This document shows positions 52,764 to 60,358 of a stretch of DNA of 64,000 bases, piece by piece. The first letter of the stretch is position 1. Each line of letters begins with the position of its first letter. The stretch comes from JANQPD01 sp963715655 (GTDB lineage: Bacteria > Bacteroidota > Bacteroidia > Flavobacteriales > Schleiferiaceae). The DNA lies in assembly GCA_963715655.1 (NCBI GenBank), contig OY970262.1:682001-746000 (forward strand). Direction: 5' to 3'. Made by a program: the position numbers and the translations under genes. The notes beneath the pieces were generated by a model. The model ran no database searches and was not told where the DNA came from. It saw only the letters and a list, made by a program, of their open reading frames with translations.

Positions 52764-53699
52764 TTAGGGCACCCAAACTTTTAAGATTTTAATAAAGGTT
52801 GCTTGCCTATCAATAAAAACGCTGTGAGAACAGTTTTCCAAATACAATACGTTCTCTGTGCCTATAATTGCACGCAAATCCTCAATTTGTTCGGGTGCGT
52901 ATAGGCCGTCTTCTTTGCCGTACATTCCGTAAACATCCACCTTTAATTGTGTTACCTTTTTTAAATTTTCAGCTAAATTCATGGTGGTGTATTGCTCATT
53001 TTTCCAAAAACCTTGGGGCGCCTCATGGGTCATTTTTGACCCGTATTTTGCTAAAACCGTATCGGTTTTAAAACCTTGATATATCTCTTGCGCTCTGCCG
53101 TTAGGCGTGTGTGTGGAATAAAATCCATTTTGCATGGCGTGCATAAAACTGTATGAAGCGTAGGGCATGGTAGTGGTATCCATATTTTCCAAAAGGTTTA
53201 TGTATCCTAAGCTGCTTTTATCTCCTTTCTCCATATAAATTTGCTTAGCACTACTGATAATAGTTTTAAAACTTTTCTGTAACTCTATAGGTGCGCCTAC
53301 CAACACCAAAGCTTCTACCTTATCGGGATGTTTTTCGCTGAAAAGGGTACCTACCATGCCGCCAAAACTGTGGCCAATGAGTGTGGCTTTCTCAAGCCCG
53401 AAGCGTTTATAAATAGTCAATAAATCTTCATGGGTTTGAGGGAAGGTAAAAGCGGCATTTTCCTTGGTGCTTCTACCTTCACCGCGCCTATCATATACCA
53501 ATACAAAAAAGCCTGAATCGGCTAAAGTTTGCGCAGTAGATTGCTCAAAAGAAGCGCTATTATACCCTGGGCCACCATGTAAAAAAATAATGGGTGGGTT
53601 AGCCTTATTGCCAAAACTTTTGGCGTAAAGTGTTTGTGCAACCAAACCTATACTGAAAAAGCATAGAATGGTTGAAAGGATAATTTTAGAGCAACGCAT
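52764..53699 (-). CDS. Secreted alpha/beta hydrolase (prolyl aminopeptidase-like)
   Basis: A 311-residue hydrolase with a signal peptide at the N-terminus (CSKIILSTILCFFSIGLVAQ). The oxyanion motif is HGGPGYNSASFEQ, the nucleophile elbow GHSFGGMVG, the acid lies around YGKEDGLYAPEQ, and the histidine is in ENCSHSVFID. HGGPG is typical of the S33 group. I start it at ATG 53699, just before the signal peptide; the longer frame adds 13 residues. The substrate is unknown. Confidence 0.8.
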   Translation of the reverse strand: MRCSKIILSTILCFFSIGLVAQTLYAKSFGNKANPPIIFLHGGPGYNSASFEQSTAQTLADSGFFVLVYDRRGEGRSTKENAAFTFPQTHEDLLTIYKRFGLEKATLIGHSFGGMVGTLFSEKHPDKVEALVLVGAPIELQKSFKTIISSAKQIYMEKGDKSSLGYINLLENMDTTTMPYASYSFMHAMQNGFYSTHTPNGRAQEIYQGFKTDTVLAKYGSKMTHEAPQGFWKNEQYTTMNLAENLKKVTQLKVDVYGMYGKEDGLYAPEQIEDLRAIIGTENVLYLENCSHSVFIDRQATFIKILKVWVP

Positions 53700-53776
53700 A
53701 TGTAGTTGTTGTGAATACTGTTTGTAAATAATACGCACAAAGTAAGCAATGCTTTTAAACCATCATGTACAAAGTG

Positions 53777-54421
53777 CTAGCCATTCACCGCATGCACCGC
53801 TTTTACCTGGCCGGGCAGCATTTGTTGCAATAAATTGTTAATGCCTTGTTGTAAGGTTTGTGTGCTACTGGGGCAACCAGAGCAAGCACCTTGCAGTAAA
53901 ACATTTACAGAACCATCGGCTTCATTGTAGTTCATAAACTTAATGTTACCGCCATCTTGTGCTACGGCAGGGGTAACGTATTCTTCTAATAATTCTACAA
54001 TGCGTTTTTCAATGGGGTCGTAATCTTCAGGAGATTTTTCCTCTGGATGCGCTTGGCTAGATACTGGCTTAGGTGTCTCGTTGTTGGTTACTGCCTCAGC
54101 AGGAGCGTTAAGCAAATCTTCGTTTACAACTTGGCCACCTTCGGCTACAAAATCGCGAATAAGTTCGCGTAGCTCTAGCGTAATTTCTTCCCATTCTACA
54201 ATATCATATTTGGTTACAGCCAAATAGTTACCTGTAATAAAAACCTCTTTTACAAAAGGAAAATGAAAAAGCTTGGTAGCTAAAGGGGAAGGTTTTGCTT
54301 GCTCAATGTTTTTAAACTCCACGTGATCTATTTCAATCAAACGCTTGTTGGCCACAAATTTTAAAACAGACGGATTAGGCGTCATTTCCGCATACACACT
54401 TACCGGCACTTTCTTTTCCAT
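53777..54421 (-). CDS. NifU/Nfu-type iron-sulfur scaffold protein
   Basis: A 214-residue protein with an N-terminal Nfu_N-like domain (EMTPNPSVLKFVANKRLI, LFHFPFVKEVFITGNYLAVTK), a linker of about 40 residues, and a C-terminal NifU domain with the cluster-binding CxxC in GACSGCPSSTQT. It carries and transfers Fe-S clusters. I start it at ATG 54421, the canonical N-terminus; a TAnnTTTG box lies 19 nt upstream of it, supporting this choice. Confidence 0.92.
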   Translation of the reverse strand: MEKKVPVSVYAEMTPNPSVLKFVANKRLIEIDHVEFKNIEQAKPSPLATKLFHFPFVKEVFITGNYLAVTKYDIVEWEEITLELRELIRDFVAEGGQVVNEDLLNAPAEAVTNNETPKPVSSQAHPEEKSPEDYDPIEKRIVELLEEYVTPAVAQDGGNIKFMNYNEADGSVNVLLQGACSGCPSSTQTLQQGINNLLQQMLPGQVKAVHAVNG

Positions 54422-54439
54422 AATAATAAAACTTTGCAG

Positions 54440-54447
54440 CAAAGATA
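54440..54447 (-). promoter_or_regulatory. Likely -7 promoter element of the nifU-type gene
   Basis: TATCTTTG on the minus strand, a perfect TAnnTTTG, 19 nt before the ATG at 54421. No clear -33 box. Confidence 0.4.
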
Positions 54448-54592
54448 AGGCGCGTTTAAGGCTTAGCGATTAACTTAATCTGAACTTGATTAGCATATAG
54501 TCGGATTTTATACCAATCAGAAAAAACAAAAAGGAACCATAGCATTAAACTGCCGCTACTCTTACCTTTACGCTAAACGAAGTACATTAAAA

Positions 54593-55108
54593 ATGATAGT
54601 AAGAGAAGTAAACGGCAAGCATCCGGAAATGGGTAAAAACTGTTTTATAGCCGAGAATGCAACCATAGTGGGCGATGTAGAAATGGGTGATGAATGTAGT
54701 ATTTGGTATGGAGCGGTGTTGCGCGGGGATGTACATTCCATAAAAATGGGCAATAAAGTAAACGTACAAGACAATGCCACATTACACGCTACTTATAAAA
54801 AACATGCATTAACTATTGGAAATAACGTGAGTATTGGTCATAATGCCATAGCGCATGGTTGCACTATACATGATAATGTATTGATTGGAATGGGCGCCAT
54901 TGTAATGGATGGCTGCGTAGTAGAAAGCAACAGTATAGTGGCTGCGGGCGCAGTGGTGTTAGAAGGAACGCACATTCCTTCTGGCTGTATTTATGCCGGT
55001 GTGCCGGCCAAAAAAGTAAAAGACATTACTGAAGAATTAATAAGTGGTGAAATTAATAGAATAGCCGATAGCTACGTGATGTATAGCGGGTGGTATAAGA
55101 AGCATTAG
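54593..55108 (+). CDS. Gamma-carbonic anhydrase family protein
   Basis: A 171-residue left-handed beta-helix protein built of hexapeptide repeats (IVGDVEMGDECSIWYGAVL, VNVQDNATLHA, VSIGHNAIAHGCTIHDNV). Histidines that bind the metal in the YrdA/PaaY group are present in LHATYKK, IGHNAIAHG. Active hydratase or only a fold relative cannot be told. It stands alone, 171 nt from the divergent nifU gene. Confidence 0.9.
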   Translation: MIVREVNGKHPEMGKNCFIAENATIVGDVEMGDECSIWYGAVLRGDVHSIKMGNKVNVQDNATLHATYKKHALTIGNNVSIGHNAIAHGCTIHDNVLIGMGAIVMDGCVVESNSIVAAGAVVLEGTHIPSGCIYAGVPAKKVKDITEELISGEINRIADSYVMYSGWYKKH

Positions 55109-55217
55109 AGTGGGGTAATATATTTACTTGATAGTCTTAGCGGTTATTGACGAGTACTTAATAAAAAAGATTGTTACTCAAAGAGAATAGGGCCTTAATG
55201 TAGAAAAGTATAAAAAA

Positions 55218-55496
55218 ATGAAAGAACAAATATTGTTTGAATTGAAGTTAACGGACGCTCATTTTACTGAAGGGGGATCTAACAGAATTATTTTTGGACA
55301 AGAGTCCAAATTGAGACCGGAATATCTAAAAATCATACGTTTTGATGACGATGAAAGCCTATATTTGATTGAGTATGATACCGAGGGAAATGAGATAATA
55401 GACACTTTTCATGAGGCACTGGAAAGTGCGCAAAGACAAGCTAAGCATGATTGGGGTGTAAAATTTTCGGAATGGAGAAAAAGCTTGATTGAATAG
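55218..55496 (+). CDS. Small acidic protein of unknown function
   Basis: A 92-residue soluble protein, acidic, with three strands and a C-terminal helix ending in HDWGVKFSEWRKSLIE. The build resembles small immunity-like or regulatory proteins but no family is recognised. It has an A-rich leader before the ATG and is a single gene. Confidence 0.55.
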   Translation: MKEQILFELKLTDAHFTEGGSNRIIFGQESKLRPEYLKIIRFDDDESLYLIEYDTEGNEIIDTFHEALESAQRQAKHDWGVKFSEWRKSLIE

Positions 55497-55660
55497 AGAA
55501 AGATTGGGATATTTAGTTTTCATTAAAGCGGGAATGTTTAGTATAAAAATGCTGATTAAAAGAGAATACTGACGATTGTTTATTTAGTGTTAAGAATAGT
55601 ATCAAAGATTTTTTTTTGAGACTTAAAGCGCCATAAGCTTCCATTTCTATCTCCTACGCT

Positions 55661-55683
55661 GACGCAGATTTGTAATCTGTGTC
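55661..55683. repeat. REP-like hairpin, copy 1
   Basis: ACGCAGATT-TGT-AATCTGTGT: arms of 9 bp with one G-U pair and a 3-nt loop. The same core occurs 482 nt downstream. Such CAGATTTGTAATCTG palindromes look like the short interspersed repeats of Bacteroidota. Confidence 0.65.
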
Positions 55684-55732
55684 TATTAACCACTCAATCT
55701 ATCTCTAAAAGTTGCCACCACGCTAGCTGGGA

Positions 55733-55924
55733 TTACTTAGTATCGTATATTATGTCGCTAAACGTAAGCTGCTCAAATGTCTTTCCGTAAACGCGTGCTA
55801 TACGTGCTCTGCCCGAGCGTCCCTCTTCGCTCAGGGAAAGTACACTGCTATATCTAGCCCTTAGCTTCTCACATTGCCATCTTCTCCCTTCTTTAATCAT
55901 CTCATAGAGCATCAACGTGCTCAT
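55733..55924 (-). CDS. Doubtful small Arg-rich reading frame
   Basis: A 63-codon frame whose product is Arg- and Glu-rich with the segment GRSGRARIARVYGKTFEQL. It shows no family, no promoter and no clear ribosome site, and lies between two REP-like hairpins. It may be a remnant or a chance frame. Confidence 0.2.
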   Translation of the reverse strand: MSTLMLYEMIKEGRRWQCEKLRARYSSVLSLSEEGRSGRARIARVYGKTFEQLTFSDIIYDTK

Positions 55925-56142
55925 AAGCGTTATTGGAACTAACCTTTTTATCCACCGTGTTTGTGCATGAGTAGATTGATAAAGTAAAAAGGATTGATAT
56001 TATTTTCTTCATGAATATTTCTATTATTCAGTTAATTTCTTTGGGGTAGTTTAATAGCCCCAAGTCTGTTAGAAGCTTATAAAGGTAAATTTACACAACT
56101 AATGGAAGTATTTTCTCAAAACCCATGCTGATCCACACTTTT

Positions 56143-56163
56143 CGCAGATTTGTAATCTGTGTC
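56143..56163. repeat. REP-like hairpin, copy 2
   Basis: CGCAGATT-TGT-AATCTGTG, identical over 21 nt to copy 1 at 55661-55683 and in the same orientation. It is 29 nt from the metG stop, so it could also act as a 3' hairpin for metG. Confidence 0.65.
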
Positions 56164-56191
56164 CGTTCAATTACCACTCAACCAATTTCCC

Positions 56192-58228
56192 TTAAGCCAC
56201 CCCTCCACCATTATTTACCGTCTTATCAGGCTGCATAAAGCTGAGGTTTCCCTCCGCATCTTCGGCCATTAAAATCATGCCTTTGCTTTCCACACCGCGA
56301 ATTTTTCTAGGTGCTAAGTTGGTTAATACCATAACTTGTTGGCCAATGATGTTCTCAGGTTGGTAATGCTTGGCTATACCGCTCACCACCGTGCGTTTTT
56401 CTACGCCAATATCAACCAATAGTTGCAGAAGTTTATCGGTTTTAGGTACCAACTGCGCTTCTAAAATAGTACCAATGCGCATGTCCATTTTAGTGAAATC
56501 TTCAAAGCTAACTTCTGGTTTTAGAGCCGCTATTTTTGGTTGTTCGGGTTCTTTTGGCTTGCTGTCTTCCAACTTTTTAAGCTGTAATTCCATTTCTTCA
56601 TCTTCCACTTTTTGAAACAGTAAATCGCCCTTTTCAATCACCGCTTTTGGAGAAAGGAATTCTCGTGTTGCCAAAGCATCCCAAGGTTGTAACTCTAAAC
56701 CCAAATAGCCACGTAGCGTATGGGAGGTAAACGGTAAAAAGGGTTCGCCCAATTGCGAAAGTTGCGCTACTACCTGAGCCGCCACATACATAATGGTTGC
56801 CGTACGTTCGGTATCGGTTTTAACTTTTTTCCAAGGCTCTTCATCTGCCAAATATTTGTTTCCCGCCCTTGCTACACTCATGTAACGGGTAAGTGCTTCT
56901 CTAAATTTAAATTTATCCAAGGCCTCGCTTAAATGAGCCGGTGCTTCTGCTACCAAAGTGAGCATGGCTTCATCTTCTGCGGTTAAAGCGTTTGGAGTGG
57001 GCACGACACCCTCGTAGTATTTTTGCATCAACACTAAAACACGGTTTACCAAATTGCCAAATATGGCTACTAACTCACTATTATTGCGTGTTTGAAAATC
57101 TTTCCAAGTAAAGTCATTGTCTTTGGTTTCCGGAGCATTCGCGCAAAGCGTATAACGCAAGGCATCTTCCTTGCCGGGAAAGTCGTGCAAATACTCATGC
57201 AACCAAACCGCCCAATTTCTACTGGTACTTATTTTTTTGCCTTCTAGGTTTAAAAACTCATTGGCAGGCACTTGGGTAGGTAAAATGTACTCTCCGTGCT
57301 CCATGAGCATAGCAGGGAAAATTATGCAATGGAACACAATGTTGTCTTTTCCAATAAAGTGAATCAGTTCCGTATCCACGTCTTTCCAATACTTTTCCCA
57401 ATCGTTGCCCAATAATTTTTGGGTGGCAGATATATAGCCAATGGGAGCATCAAACCAAACATAAAGCACTTTACCGTCAGCGCCTTCAATAGGCACTTTT
57501 ATACCCCAATCAAGGTCGCGCGTCATGCTCCTAGCTTGCAAGCCACCGGCATCATCCAGCCAGCTCATACATTGGCCATATACATTGGGTTTCCACTCGG
57601 GGTGACTTTGAATGTAGGTTTTAATTTTACCGCTAAGGTGATCTAAGGGTAAAAACCAGTGGGTGGTTTTCTTCAAAATAGGTGCAGCACCAGATAGACG
57701 CGAACGTGGATTTTTTAAATCGGTTGGGTTAAGTGAGGAGCCGCAGTTTTCGCATTGATCGCCATAAGCGCCATCAAAACCACAATTGGGGCAAGTGCCT
57801 TCTATGTATCTATCGGCAAGAAATTGCTGTGCTTCCTCATCAAAATATTGCTCCGTTTCTTTTTCTTCAAAGCACCCTTTTTCATAAAGCTTCAAAAAGA
57901 AATCAGAGGCTGTTTTATGATGTTCTTCATCGCTGGTGCGCCCATACGTGTCAAAGCTAATTCCGAAACCGGCAAAAGCTTCCTGCATAATACCGTGGTA
58001 TTTATCCACAATCTCCTGTGGTGAAATACCTTCGGCTTTAGCCTTCATTATTATAGCCACACCGTGTTCATCGCTTCCGCAGATAAATTTTACATCTTTA
58101 CCCCGCTGGCGCAAATAGCGTACGTAAATATCAGCGGGTAAATAACATCCCGCAAGGTGACCAATATGCACGGGGCCATTGGCGTAAGGTAAAGCAGCGG
58201 TAACGGTATATCTTTTTGGTGCGGACAT
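56192..58228 (-). CDS. metG: Methionyl-tRNA synthetase
   Basis: A 678-residue class I synthetase. The HIGH motif is in YANGPVHIGHLAG, the KMSKS loop reads GKKISTSRNW, and the knuckle domain has two zinc pairs (CPNCGFDGAYGDQCENC). The C-terminal 110 residues form a tRNA-binding (EMAPII/Trbp111) domain, MDMRIGTILEAQLVPKTDK, which also makes the dimer. I start at ATG 58228; a TTG two codons upstream is less likely. A TAnnTTTG box lies 19 nt upstream of the ATG. Confidence 0.96.
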   Translation of the reverse strand: MSAPKRYTVTAALPYANGPVHIGHLAGCYLPADIYVRYLRQRGKDVKFICGSDEHGVAIIMKAKAEGISPQEIVDKYHGIMQEAFAGFGISFDTYGRTSDEEHHKTASDFFLKLYEKGCFEEKETEQYFDEEAQQFLADRYIEGTCPNCGFDGAYGDQCENCGSSLNPTDLKNPRSRLSGAAPILKKTTHWFLPLDHLSGKIKTYIQSHPEWKPNVYGQCMSWLDDAGGLQARSMTRDLDWGIKVPIEGADGKVLYVWFDAPIGYISATQKLLGNDWEKYWKDVDTELIHFIGKDNIVFHCIIFPAMLMEHGEYILPTQVPANEFLNLEGKKISTSRNWAVWLHEYLHDFPGKEDALRYTLCANAPETKDNDFTWKDFQTRNNSELVAIFGNLVNRVLVLMQKYYEGVVPTPNALTAEDEAMLTLVAEAPAHLSEALDKFKFREALTRYMSVARAGNKYLADEEPWKKVKTDTERTATIMYVAAQVVAQLSQLGEPFLPFTSHTLRGYLGLELQPWDALATREFLSPKAVIEKGDLLFQKVEDEEMELQLKKLEDSKPKEPEQPKIAALKPEVSFEDFTKMDMRIGTILEAQLVPKTDKLLQLLVDIGVEKRTVVSGIAKHYQPENIIGQQVMVLTNLAPRKIRGVESKGMILMAEDAEGNLSFMQPDKTVNNGGGVA

Positions 58229-58246
58229 GGGCAATTTTTAAGTCTG

Positions 58247-58254
58247 CAAAAGTA
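58247..58254 (-). promoter_or_regulatory. Likely -7 promoter element of metG
   Basis: TACTTTTG on the minus strand, a perfect TAnnTTTG, 19 nt before the metG ATG; same geometry as at the nifU gene. No clear -33 box. Confidence 0.4.
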
Positions 58255-58433
58255 GAAATTTAACGGGAGGTTCTCTCTTGATAAACGGTTTTAATAAGCT
58301 AAAAGCGGCTTCATCCAAGGTATTTTTAAGAAAAGAAAGGTTCTTCCGTCCTACATAAAACTTTTGTTAAAAAGCAACTAAAGCTTGTTTGTATTTATTT
58401 GTTTTTAGGACACGTTTTTATCTCGTAAGTCAT

Positions 58434-58976
58434 TCATGAGTATCCGAATTCTTCTTCAGCTAAATCCAGCCTCAATTCTTCTTCAAAGTGATCGTTCTTG
58501 CGTTGAAATCTTGAATTCTCCAAAATTGCTTGTAGAACTTCTTTCTGACAAAGAAGATCGTATTTTTTCAAACTATCAATTACCCGAATTATAGTTTCCC
58601 TGTCATGCGCGGCTAATGCAAAAATTGTCACTACGGAGAATTGAGTGATTTCATTTTTATTGGTCACAATTGAAAGGCAAGGTAAGGTTACTTGGTCGTC
58701 AAATTTGAAATATGGTTGATCACGGTTTTCGAAATATTCTACTCCTGTTGTATCAGGTAGCCCATTTTTTGAATTCATATGATCCCATTTCCAGTCAATC
58801 CGTGAATTTGATTCGGTTATAGTAGAGTTCAAGAATAGATAAAGATTGTCAAAGTCATAGTTGATTTTGATTCGCTTGGAATTAATGGCTGTCGCGGCTT
58901 CAGTATCATGCTGACAACTGGTCGGTATCGTCAATAGTCCGAATAACAGTATTATTGTAATGTAAATTGTCTTCAT
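58434..58976 (-). CDS. Putative lipoprotein of unknown function
   Basis: A 180-residue protein with a signal sequence ending in TIPTSC, a lipobox-like site (Cys21), so probably lipid-anchored. The rest is acidic and shows no family; the C-terminus is rich in Glu (FEEELRLDLAEEEF). The gene starts right behind the broken toxin gene: if that toxin frame were intact its stop (58978-58980) would be one base from this ATG, so the two were probably one transcript. Confidence 0.6.
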   Translation of the reverse strand: MKTIYITIILLFGLLTIPTSCQHDTEAATAINSKRIKINYDFDNLYLFLNSTITESNSRIDWKWDHMNSKNGLPDTTGVEYFENRDQPYFKFDDQVTLPCLSIVTNKNEITQFSVVTIFALAAHDRETIIRVIDSLKKYDLLCQKEVLQAILENSRFQRKNDHFEEELRLDLAEEEFGYS

Positions 58977-59036
58977 TTTAAAGGTGCTCGCAACATATTG
59001 TTATAACAACTCTACCAAAATCCCTTGAACCATGAA

Positions 59037-59297
59037 TTACTCTGAAAATAAGTATTTCTTTATAAAATACTCGGTAAAAATTAGATACCTCTTGTAAGGA
59101 AATTGATGTAGATTTTCTCCATATTCGCTTTTAAGTAATCCAATAGCAGGTTTTTTTGCCAACTTATGAAAGACTTCCAATTGATTTATAAAATCACCTG
59201 CTTTTTGTGGATTGTGATTTTCTATGGCGATGAAGTAGAAAATGTCAAAAAGGTCATCATTTGCAAGTGGAGATACTTTAAGTATGCGACTATTCAT
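59037..59297 (-). CDS. RelE/ParE family toxin, frameshifted and probably inactive (module 1)
   Basis: An 86-residue ParE-like toxin. The front matches the family (KVSPLANDDLFDIFYFIAIENHNPQ, LAKKPAIGLLKSEYG, LHQFPYKRYLIFTEYF). It then ends early with IKKYLFSE. In the next frame the missing end is still readable: EILIFRVIHGSRDF runs on to a stop at 58978. Alignment with the intact toxin at 59672-59971 shows exactly one nucleotide missing; restoring one A in the coding run at 59059-59061 rejoins the frames and gives about 106 residues. The toxin start overlaps the antitoxin stop by 4 nt. Confidence 0.8.
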   Translation of the reverse strand: MNSRILKVSPLANDDLFDIFYFIAIENHNPQKAGDFINQLEVFHKLAKKPAIGLLKSEYGENLHQFPYKRYLIFTEYFIKKYLFSE

Positions 59298-59551
59298 TTT
59301 ATTGTTTCTTCCAACCCAAATTTCTTGTGTGCTTCTTCTAAAAAACTTTTTGCATCCCGTTCCTTAAAAGGCCCTTGCATTCCTTTTTCAATTTCCTTCT
59401 TCATAAAAGCGGTATAGGCTTTTTCTCTGGCTTCTTTTTCCTCAAGTAAGCGTAGCGCTTCTCTAATAACTTCACTGGCAGAGTTATAATTACCTGATTT
59501 TACTTTTTCGGCAATAAGTTTATCAAAATGTGGAGAAAGTGAAACGTTCAT
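59294..59551 (-). CDS. ParD-like antitoxin (module 1)
   Basis: An 85-residue antitoxin: N-terminal ribbon-helix-helix DNA-binding part (MNVSLSPHFDKLIAEKV, SASEVIREALRLLEEKE) and a C-terminal toxin-binding tail (GPFKERDAKSFLEEAHKKFG). From the start to about residue 58 it differs by a single Ala/Thr from the antitoxin of module 2; the tail is different. An upstream ATG (59563) would add four residues (MHKI); I prefer 59551 because family members begin MNVSL and the promoter -7 box ends at 59572. Confidence 0.85.
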   Translation of the reverse strand: MNVSLSPHFDKLIAEKVKSGNYNSASEVIREALRLLEEKEAREKAYTAFMKKEIEKGMQGPFKERDAKSFLEEAHKKFGLEETIK

Positions 59552-59665
59552 GATTTTGTGCATTTGAATTTCAAAGATAGCCTAAATTTGAATGGAATAA
59601 CAATTATTGTTATTGCTAAAGAAGCTAAACAAATAGGTGTTTTCTGCTTTATTGCTGAGGTTTGT
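59382..59665. repeat. Segmental duplication, copy 1 (antitoxin front plus promoter)
   Basis: 284 bp that match 60053-60336 with only six differences by my count (about 98%). It covers the first 58 codons or so of the antitoxin and 114 nt of upstream DNA and stops 6 nt before the stop codon of the second toxin. Confidence 0.93.
59572..59614 (-). promoter_or_regulatory. Promoter and palindromic operator of module 1
   Basis: -7 box TATCTTTG (plus-strand 59572-59579). Upstream is a perfect 19-bp palindrome, AATAACAAT-T-ATTGTTATT (59596-59614), overlapping the -33 region (TTG 21 nt upstream of the box). Ribbon-helix-helix antitoxins repress their own genes at such sites. Confidence 0.65.
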
Positions 59666-59671
59666 AAAGCG

Positions 59672-59971
59672 TTAAAATAGTTCGGTTAAATCTCTTGACC
59701 CATGGATGATTCTAAAAATCTCAATTCCGGTTGTGAAGCTTTTGTAAAAGATTAAATATGCTCCAAAAGGATATTGCAATAAATTAAGTGCATACTCATT
59801 TTTGGAAACACCTAAACCAGGCGTCTTGGCTAGACTTTCAAAGCAAATTTGTAATCTGCCCAAAAATCGCTCAGCATTTTCAGGATTTTGATTTTCAACT
59901 GCTATATATGTCCAAATGTTAAAAAGATCCTCTTCAGCATACTCCGTTATGCTAATTTTAGAAGAAATCAT
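59672..59971 (-). CDS. RelE/ParE family toxin (module 2, intact)
   Basis: A 99-residue ParE-like toxin: ITEYAEEDLFNIWTYIAVENQ at the N-terminus, LAKTPGLGVSKNEYALNL, YLIFYKSFTTG and the conserved end IEIFRIIHGSRDLTELF. ParE toxins of this type act on gyrase, RelE relatives on mRNA; which applies cannot be read here. Its start overlaps the antitoxin stop by 4 nt. It is only loosely similar to the module 1 toxin. Confidence 0.88.
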   Translation of the reverse strand: MISSKISITEYAEEDLFNIWTYIAVENQNPENAERFLGRLQICFESLAKTPGLGVSKNEYALNLLQYPFGAYLIFYKSFTTGIEIFRIIHGSRDLTELF

Positions 59972-60222
59972 TTAACAGTATTAACTTGTATTCTTCTGCG
60001 AGCTTCCTCCAGAAATTCTTGAAGATTCCAAGGTTTTAGGGGGCTTGCCATACCTTTTTCAATTTCCTTCTTCATAAAAGTGGTATAGGCTTTTTCTCTG
60101 GCTTCTTTTTCCTCAAGTAAGCGTAGCGCTTCTCTAATAACTTCACTGGCAGAGTTATAATTACCTGATTTTACTTTTTCGGCAATGAGTTTATCAAAAT
60201 GTGGAGAAAGTGAAACGTTCAT
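59968..60222 (-). CDS. ParD-like antitoxin (module 2)
   Basis: An 84-residue ribbon-helix-helix antitoxin, nearly identical to that of module 1 up to GM at about residue 58 and then different (ASPLKPWNLQEFLEEARRRIQ). The start is chosen as in module 1; the upstream ATG at 60234 is possible. It overlaps its toxin by 4 nt. Confidence 0.87.
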   Translation of the reverse strand: MNVSLSPHFDKLIAEKVKSGNYNSASEVIREALRLLEEKEAREKAYTTFMKKEIEKGMASPLKPWNLQEFLEEARRRIQVNTVK

Positions 60223-60336
60223 GATTTTGTGCATTTGAATTTCAAAGATAGCCTAAATTTGAATGGAATAACAATTATTGTTATTGCGAAAGAAGCTAAA
60301 CAAATAGGCGTTTTCTGCTTTATTGCAGAAGTTTGT
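60053..60336. repeat. Segmental duplication, copy 2
   Basis: Partner of 59382-59665, offset 671 nt, same orientation, six mismatches. It ends 22 nt before the start of the divergent hydrolase gene at 60359. Confidence 0.93.
60243..60285 (-). promoter_or_regulatory. Promoter and palindromic operator of module 2
   Basis: TATCTTTG (60243-60250) and the same 19-bp palindrome at 60267-60285, unchanged from module 1. Identical operators and DNA-binding domains predict cross-regulation of the two modules. Confidence 0.65.
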
Positions 60337-60358
60337 TCAACATACAATTTGGTAATTT

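Larger units (their letters stand above)
55497..56191. other. Gene-poor stretch with two REP-like hairpins
   Basis: This 695-nt region has no recognisable gene. It contains two copies of a short hairpin (55661-55683, 56143-56163), each followed by the similar CCACTCAAYC, and a weak 63-codon frame on the minus strand between them. Between and outside, the sequence is AT-rich with no promoter or terminator I would defend. Confidence 0.6.

Noticed and set aside
58979..59300. Programmed frameshifting to make full-length toxin 1
   Set aside because: There is no slippery heptamer with a downstream structure at the site; a one-base deletion or sequencing error is simpler.
59837..59856. GCAAATTTGTAATCTGCC inside toxin 2, similar to the REP-like hairpin core
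   Set aside because: It lies in coding sequence, has a mismatch that spoils the stem, and lacks the flanks of the two real copies; probably chance.
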